Translations under genes and position numbers: made by a program | Assembly: GCA_030765665.1 (NCBI GenBank) | Contig: JAVCCD010000222.1 | Span: 1 to 9,784 of the forward strand | Reading direction: 5' to 3' | DNA length: 9,784 nucleotides | From: Candidatus Tenebribacter mawsonii | GTDB taxonomy: Bacteria > Cloacimonadota > Cloacimonadia > Cloacimonadales > TCS61 | The notes under the pieces: model-generated | Databases searched by the model: none | What the model was told of the DNA's origin: nothing | Seen by the model: only the letters and a program-made list of their open reading frames with translations | In this document: piece by piece, positions 6,624 to 9,784 of the stretch | Layout of the letters: each line of letters starts with the position of its first letter | Numbering within the stretch: the first letter of the stretch is position 1

Positions 6624-7916
6624 TTATTTCAACAAGACACACTTTCTCACAGCCTTTTCTTCTCCATTCACTTTTAGCTTGAAAAAATAAACTCCTGAAG
6701 AGATAAGTTGGTTGTTATCGTCGGTACCGTTCCAAACAATACTGAATTTTGTTTCTCCTCGTCCTTCGATAAACTCAAGATGACACAAGCTCGGAGAAAG
6801 ATTCTTCACTTTTTGACCTTTCAGATTGTACACTTCAAGATTCACAAAATCGGAGTTTTGTGTTACTGAAAAAGAGATTGTAGTCGTTGGATTAAACGGA
6901 TTAGGATAATTAGTTAGATTGTAATCAGGCTTTAATAATAGGTCATCATCCACAGCTACAATTTCAGATACAAGTTTAATATCAGTAGAGTATAATCCAA
7001 CTGTATATTCGCTTAATAAGTTTTCGTTAATATCAAAAACTTTAACTGTAAAATTCTGCCCCCATTGCCCACCAAGAACAAAAAGGTTATCATTATTAGA
7101 AGTTACCATTGTACCACCTGGAGAGAATGGATTTGAACTATCGTGATAGATCTCAAACGTATCTGCATCATAAGCATAAAGCGATGAACTAGAGCCATCA
7201 GCTACATAAACTGTATTATTTTGCATTAAAGCAAAATTACTTGTTACTCCGCCAATATCCAAAGTATTTGTAACTACATTAGATTCAGGGTTAATTATGC
7301 ATATCTTACCAAATATTGCAACCCAATCTCCCCCACAACTCACGTGGATATTCCCATTAATTGCTGATAGAAATTGCGGATTAACTTCCGTTGGAATTGT
7401 TACCTCAACACTGAATGTAAGCAAATCAATAACACTAACAGAACAATTGGAATAACCGGTTCCGTAATCTGTATTTCCTACAAATAATTTACCATCCAAA
7501 ATAGCCATTCCGGCAGGATTCCCACCAACAGAAATGGAACTTTCCACACTATCGGTATCAAGATTGATCTTATAAACTTTGTTAATCATCCCACCTGTAA
7601 CATAAGCATAATTTTCATCAATAATAATATCATATGGATTAGAGGAGTTCTCAATATAAATATTCGTTATTGTACTACCTGTATTAATATTTACTTTCTG
7701 GATACTGTTATCTCCGGAATTCACTATATAAGCAAATTCATCTGTAAGTTCCACACGATTCGGTATCGAACCAAGAACACAAAACACTTCTTCCACATCA
7801 CCGGTTTCAAAATCAATTCTGGATAAAGTTTCACTTCCCGAATTTACAACAAAACCAACTGTTCCCCACAAATTTAATGATATGAATATTATAAATATTA
7901 CTAAACCTTTTCTCAT
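6624..7916 (-). CDS. Secreted YVTN/YncE-type beta-propeller protein with type IX-type sorting domain
   Basis: 430 residues. A hydrophobic N-terminal signal (MRKGLVIFIIFISLNLWG) has no lipobox cysteine. Residues about 20-315 are repeated propeller blades, with recurring units such as AYIVNSGDNSIQKVNINTG, AYVTGGMINKVYKINLDT, LFVGNTDYG...SVSVIDLLT and HVSCGGDW...GKICIINPES. The last is typical of the YncE/DUF5074-like family that includes Bacteroides BtuG. From about 327 a NYPNPFNPTTTISFSV linker opens the C-terminal beta-sandwich (VYNLKGQKVKNL, WNGTDDNNQLISSGVYFFKLK) used for type IX secretion and surface attachment. Between KNL and FSIVWNG the loop carries extra residues encoded by a REP-like sequence (about 374-388). 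GGAG eight bases before ATG 7916 supports the start. It follows a TonB receptor gene, so I infer a surface ligand-binding partner of that receptor, perhaps for cobalamin. An alternative is an unrelated surface-adhesin-like propeller. Confidence 0.8.
   Translation of the reverse strand: MRKGLVIFIIFISLNLWGTVGFVVNSGSETLSRIDFETGDVEEVFCVLGSIPNRVELTDEFAYIVNSGDNSIQKVNINTGSTITNIYIENSSNPYDIIIDENYAYVTGGMINKVYKINLDTDSVESSISVGGNPAGMAILDGKLFVGNTDYGTGYSNCSVSVIDLLTFSVEVTIPTEVNPQFLSAINGNIHVSCGGDWVAIFGKICIINPESNVVTNTLDIGGVTSNFALMQNNTVYVADGSSSSLYAYDADTFEIYHDSSNPFSPGGTMVTSNNDNLFVLGGQWGQNFTVKVFDINENLLSEYTVGLYSTDIKLVSEIVAVDDDLLLKPDYNLTNYPNPFNPTTTISFSVTQNSDFVNLEVYNLKGQKVKNLSPSLCHLEFIEGRGETKFSIVWNGTDDNNQLISSGVYFFKLKVNGEEKAVRKCVLLK
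6752..6799. repeat. REP-like palindromic element inside a coding region
   Basis: On the plus strand a core CCTTCGATAAACTCAAGATG (6763-6782), then ACA, closely resembles a family of interspersed repeats (CCTTCGACAAGCTCAGGATG type) that I recall from many genomes, usually intergenic. It is flanked by perfect 7 bp inverted arms, TTTCTCC (6752-6758) and GGAGAAA (6793-6799). On the minus strand it is read in frame as part of SPSLCHLEFIEGRGETK in the sorting domain of the propeller protein. The family assignment is from memory; the inverted arms and coding location are direct observations. Confidence 0.55.
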
Positions 7917-7950
7917 TTTTTTATCTCCATTTATTTTTTTCTCTCGATCC

Positions 7951-7968
7951 TCCCGAAAGCATTCGGGA
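7951..7968. repeat. Hairpin in the receptor-propeller spacer (element 1)
   Basis: TCCCGAA (7951-7957) and TTCGGGA (7962-7968) are perfect 7 bp arms around AGCA. The GC-rich stem stands out in AT-rich surroundings and looks like a small interspersed palindrome. It lies 23 bases upstream of the propeller gene's ribosome site, so it would fall in the mRNA leader if the two genes are cotranscribed. A 10 bp palindrome, TCATTAATGA, follows at 7977-7986. Confidence 0.5.
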
Positions 7969-8001
7969 TATTGTGATCATTAATGAATCCATTTTTCTAT
8001 C

Positions 8002-8019
8002 TCGTTCAGGAGTGAACGA
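8002..8019. repeat. Hairpin in the receptor-propeller spacer (element 2)
   Basis: TCGTTCA (8002-8008) and TGAACGA (8013-8019) are perfect 7 bp arms around a GGAG loop. It is the second of several spaced palindromes between the receptor and propeller genes and has the same 7-4-7 geometry as element 1. No T-tract follows on either strand, so it is not a normal terminator. Confidence 0.5.
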
Positions 8020-8031
8020 TTTACAACTGAC

Positions 8032-8044
8032 AGATCAATGATCT
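8032..8044. repeat. Short palindrome in the receptor-propeller spacer (element 3)
   Basis: AGATCA (8032-8037) and TGATCT (8039-8044) flank a single central A. With one mismatch the symmetry reaches 9 bp per arm (8029-8047). The one-base centre suits a protein-binding site better than an RNA hairpin, but it may be one more repeat remnant. Confidence 0.35.
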
Positions 8045-8085
8045 ATCACTACATATATTTTGTTCTTTGCAAATTCACTTGTTCT

Positions 8086-8117
8086 CCCTCTCCTCTCGGG
8101 AGAGGGTTGGGGTGAGG
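8086..8117. repeat. REP-like palindrome directly after the TonB receptor gene (element 4)
   Basis: CCCTCTCC (8086-8093) and GGAGAGGG (8099-8106) are perfect 8 bp arms around TCTCG, followed by TTGGGGTGAGG (8107-8117). This palindrome plus GGGTGAGG tail is a widespread interspersed repeat type that I recognise from many bacterial genomes. It ends two bases before the receptor stop codon. On the minus strand no T-tract follows the stem, so it is not a canonical terminator, though it could protect the 3' end of the receptor message. Confidence 0.6.
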
Positions 8118-8119
8118 TT

Positions 8120-9784
8120 TTACAATTTCCATTCAATCCCTATATTCACTTCCCAATTCATGCCAGGCTGTGGTATATGATCATAAATCTCATATAATTT
8201 GTTTAAAATATTATTAACTTTTATTGCAGGAGTGAATGTAAAATCTTTCCAGCCAAAATGATACTCTGCTCCAGCATCTAGCAGATCGTAAGCAGAAAGA
8301 AGGTGCTCTGTAGTAGACTGGAAGGGATTCGTCCATTGTTCACCAATAAGTTTATATATCACAGTCCCCATGAATTTCCCAGATTTAAGTCTCACATTTA
8401 TATTGATTGAATAATCCGGGACATAAATGAGATTACTGCCATAATTCGGATCATTCTTAGATCTATTAATGGCTGAACTTTTGGAATAAATTGTTCTAAT
8501 ACTTAATAATTTATGTGGATTTAGGTTCAATTCAAAATCCCAGTTATCAATTTCAGCAGCAGAGAGATTTCGGGGTTTCCATTTTCCCCAAAAATCTCTA
8601 TCCCAGATTATCATATCATCAATATCATCGTGACGATAAGTAACTTTAAATGAGTGAGCTAATAATTCTAATTTTGAGAAGATCTGCCAGTTAAGTGAAC
8701 TCTCAGGTTTCAGAAGGGGATTACCGGACACATGAGTATCTCCTTTCCAAAAAAGACTATAGTAAGAAGGCAGAGTATAACCATTTGCCACATTCCCACC
8801 CAAGAATATCTTAAAATAATTTTCATAGGAAAACTCAGGTTCTATCTTCCAACTTGTGTGATCATTAAAATCCGTTGTGTTATCCCAACGGGTTGAAACA
8901 ATTAAACTTGTTGTATAAGGAAAATGATTCTGTTTGAGTTGAGTTTTTCCAAAAACTGCATAATTATTTCTGTAGACTTTTTCAATAGATTGATCTGGAT
9001 AATTCAGATCTGTATACTTAAAATCTTCGTAGCGATAATCTCCACCCCAATCAAAGTAAAAGACATCGCTTAAATATTCCGAATGCAATTTAACACCTCT
9101 GCTCTGCTGCTTGTTCCTGGCAAGTGTAGCCAACAAAGTGTACGTTGAGCAAGCTGACTCGAGACGAGTATTATCGTATAAAGATTTGTCGAGGGAATAG
9201 AAAAGATCAGCTTTTATTCTATAATCTTCAAGTCTCTTGGAATAACTAACAATATGCTTTTGCGATTGTCCTGTAAGTCTACTATCTTTGAAATATTCTA
9301 AAGATTCTATATTACCAGGAAGTTTCTTGAAGAAATCTTGAAAAAGTAATTTGTAAGATAACATTCCAAATGAATTTGAATAACCCAGACTTACGTTTGC
9401 ATCATAAATGGATTTATCATTGTAATCTCTGGTTCTCAGTGTATCGGGATTTTCATCGGGAATATATTCAAAATCGTTGCGGGCAAAACTTTTCCTAATA
9501 AAAGCATAAAATTGTAAATTGGAATTTCCTGCTGATAAAGTTAATGAGTGTTTATCCAGACCGAACGAGCCTAAAGTATTACTGACGCTTGCCATGTATT
9601 TATTTTTTGCTCGTTTTGTATTAATGTTTATAATTCCACCCATGGAACCGGCTCCGCCAATGCTGCTGGAACTGCCCTTCACCACTTCAATACTTTCAAT
9701 AATTTCAGCGGGAATTGTTGAGATATCAAATGCTATTCCTGTTTTGTTTAATGGAATGCCATCCAACATAACCAGTGTATGACG
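8120..9784 (-). CDS. TonB-dependent outer-membrane receptor (BtuB-like), N-terminus outside the window
   Basis: 554 residues are visible, and the frame is open to the right edge, continuing upstream of the first methionine as RHTLV-MLDGIPLN. That HTLVMLDGIPLN strand is the middle of a TonB plug domain. EVVKGSSSSIGGAGSMGGIININTK ends the plug (split: EVVKGSSSSIGGAG, then SMGGIININTK; visible residues about 33-57). The rest is alternating aromatic beta strands of a 22-strand barrel, with GYTLPSYYSLFW and GNPLLKPESS (about 354-363) as classic late-barrel motifs. The end, VNNILNKLYEIYD then PGMNWEVNIGIEWKL, matches the PGR(N)-type terminal strands of BtuB-like receptors. It should import a scarce ligand across the outer membrane using TonB energy. 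The neighbouring propeller gene suggests cobalamin, but the plug start, TonB box and any riboswitch lie outside the window. The stop is followed directly by a REP-like palindrome. Confidence 0.95.
   Translation of the reverse strand, partial: RHTLVMLDGIPLNKTGIAFDISTIPAEIIESIEVVKGSSSSIGGAGSMGGIININTKRAKNKYMASVSNTLGSFGLDKHSLTLSAGNSNLQFYAFIRKSFARNDFEYIPDENPDTLRTRDYNDKSIYDANVSLGYSNSFGMLSYKLLFQDFFKKLPGNIESLEYFKDSRLTGQSQKHIVSYSKRLEDYRIKADLFYSLDKSLYDNTRLESACSTYTLLATLARNKQQSRGVKLHSEYLSDVFYFDWGGDYRYEDFKYTDLNYPDQSIEKVYRNNYAVFGKTQLKQNHFPYTTSLIVSTRWDNTTDFNDHTSWKIEPEFSYENYFKIFLGGNVANGYTLPSYYSLFWKGDTHVSGNPLLKPESSLNWQIFSKLELLAHSFKVTYRHDDIDDMIIWDRDFWGKWKPRNLSAAEIDNWDFELNLNPHKLLSIRTIYSKSSAINRSKNDPNYGSNLIYVPDYSININVRLKSGKFMGTVIYKLIGEQWTNPFQSTTEHLLSAYDLLDAGAEYHFGWKDFTFTPAIKVNNILNKLYEIYDHIPQPGMNWEVNIGIEWKL

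Noticed and set aside
7917..8119. Palindrome cluster as a CRISPR array
   Set aside because: The palindromes differ in sequence, there is no constant repeat and spacer length, and no cas gene is nearby.
9519..9782. 87-residue plus-strand frame with hydrophobic stretches resembling a membrane protein
   Set aside because: It is the antisense of the plug domain of the TonB receptor. Apparent membrane segments often arise opposite such sequence.

Overview
The window is an AT-rich piece of a bacterial chromosome, probably from Candidatus Cloacimonadota or a related FCB-group lineage. The main clue is the C-terminal domain of the secreted protein at 6624-7916, with its NYPNPFNPTTTI signature and terminal beta-sandwich. 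That domain is the type IX secretion-type sorting domain abundant in Cloacimonadota, Ignavibacteria, Caldithrix and similar phyla. An outer-membrane TonB receptor shows a diderm envelope, and pyruvate phosphate dikinase fits a PPi-based fermentative metabolism. The phylum call is inference; no rRNA or other marker gene is present.

Layout. Positions 1-1889 (minus strand) hold the end of a surface-polysaccharide type operon: a polysaccharide-deacetylase-like protein that seems to lack its catalytic residues, overlapping by ATGA the start of a family-4-type glycosyltransferase that runs off the left edge. At 1990-2409 (minus) is a small PPC/DUF296-domain protein. A 206 bp divergent spacer separates it from ppdK (2616-5324, plus), the only plus-strand gene and a complete pyruvate phosphate dikinase. 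ppdK ends in a strong 13-16 bp hairpin with T-tracts on both sides, shared with the converging gene for a soluble PAS histidine kinase (5386-6513, minus).

From 6624 to the right edge (minus) are a secreted YVTN/YncE-type beta-propeller protein and, upstream of it, a TonB-dependent receptor whose N-terminus lies outside the window. This arrangement resembles the BtuB-BtuG cobalamin-capture pairs of Bacteroides, but with a type IX-type sorting domain where BtuG has a lipoprotein anchor. The substrate assignment is inference, since any cobalamin riboswitch would lie upstream of the window.

The receptor-propeller region is also marked by REP-like palindromes. Several small hairpins fill the 203 bp spacer between the two genes. 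One REP-like sequence sits in frame inside the propeller gene, adding a short peptide to the loop of its sorting domain. The most interesting points are this coding REP insertion, the putative receptor-propeller uptake pair, and the apparent pseudo-deacetylase.
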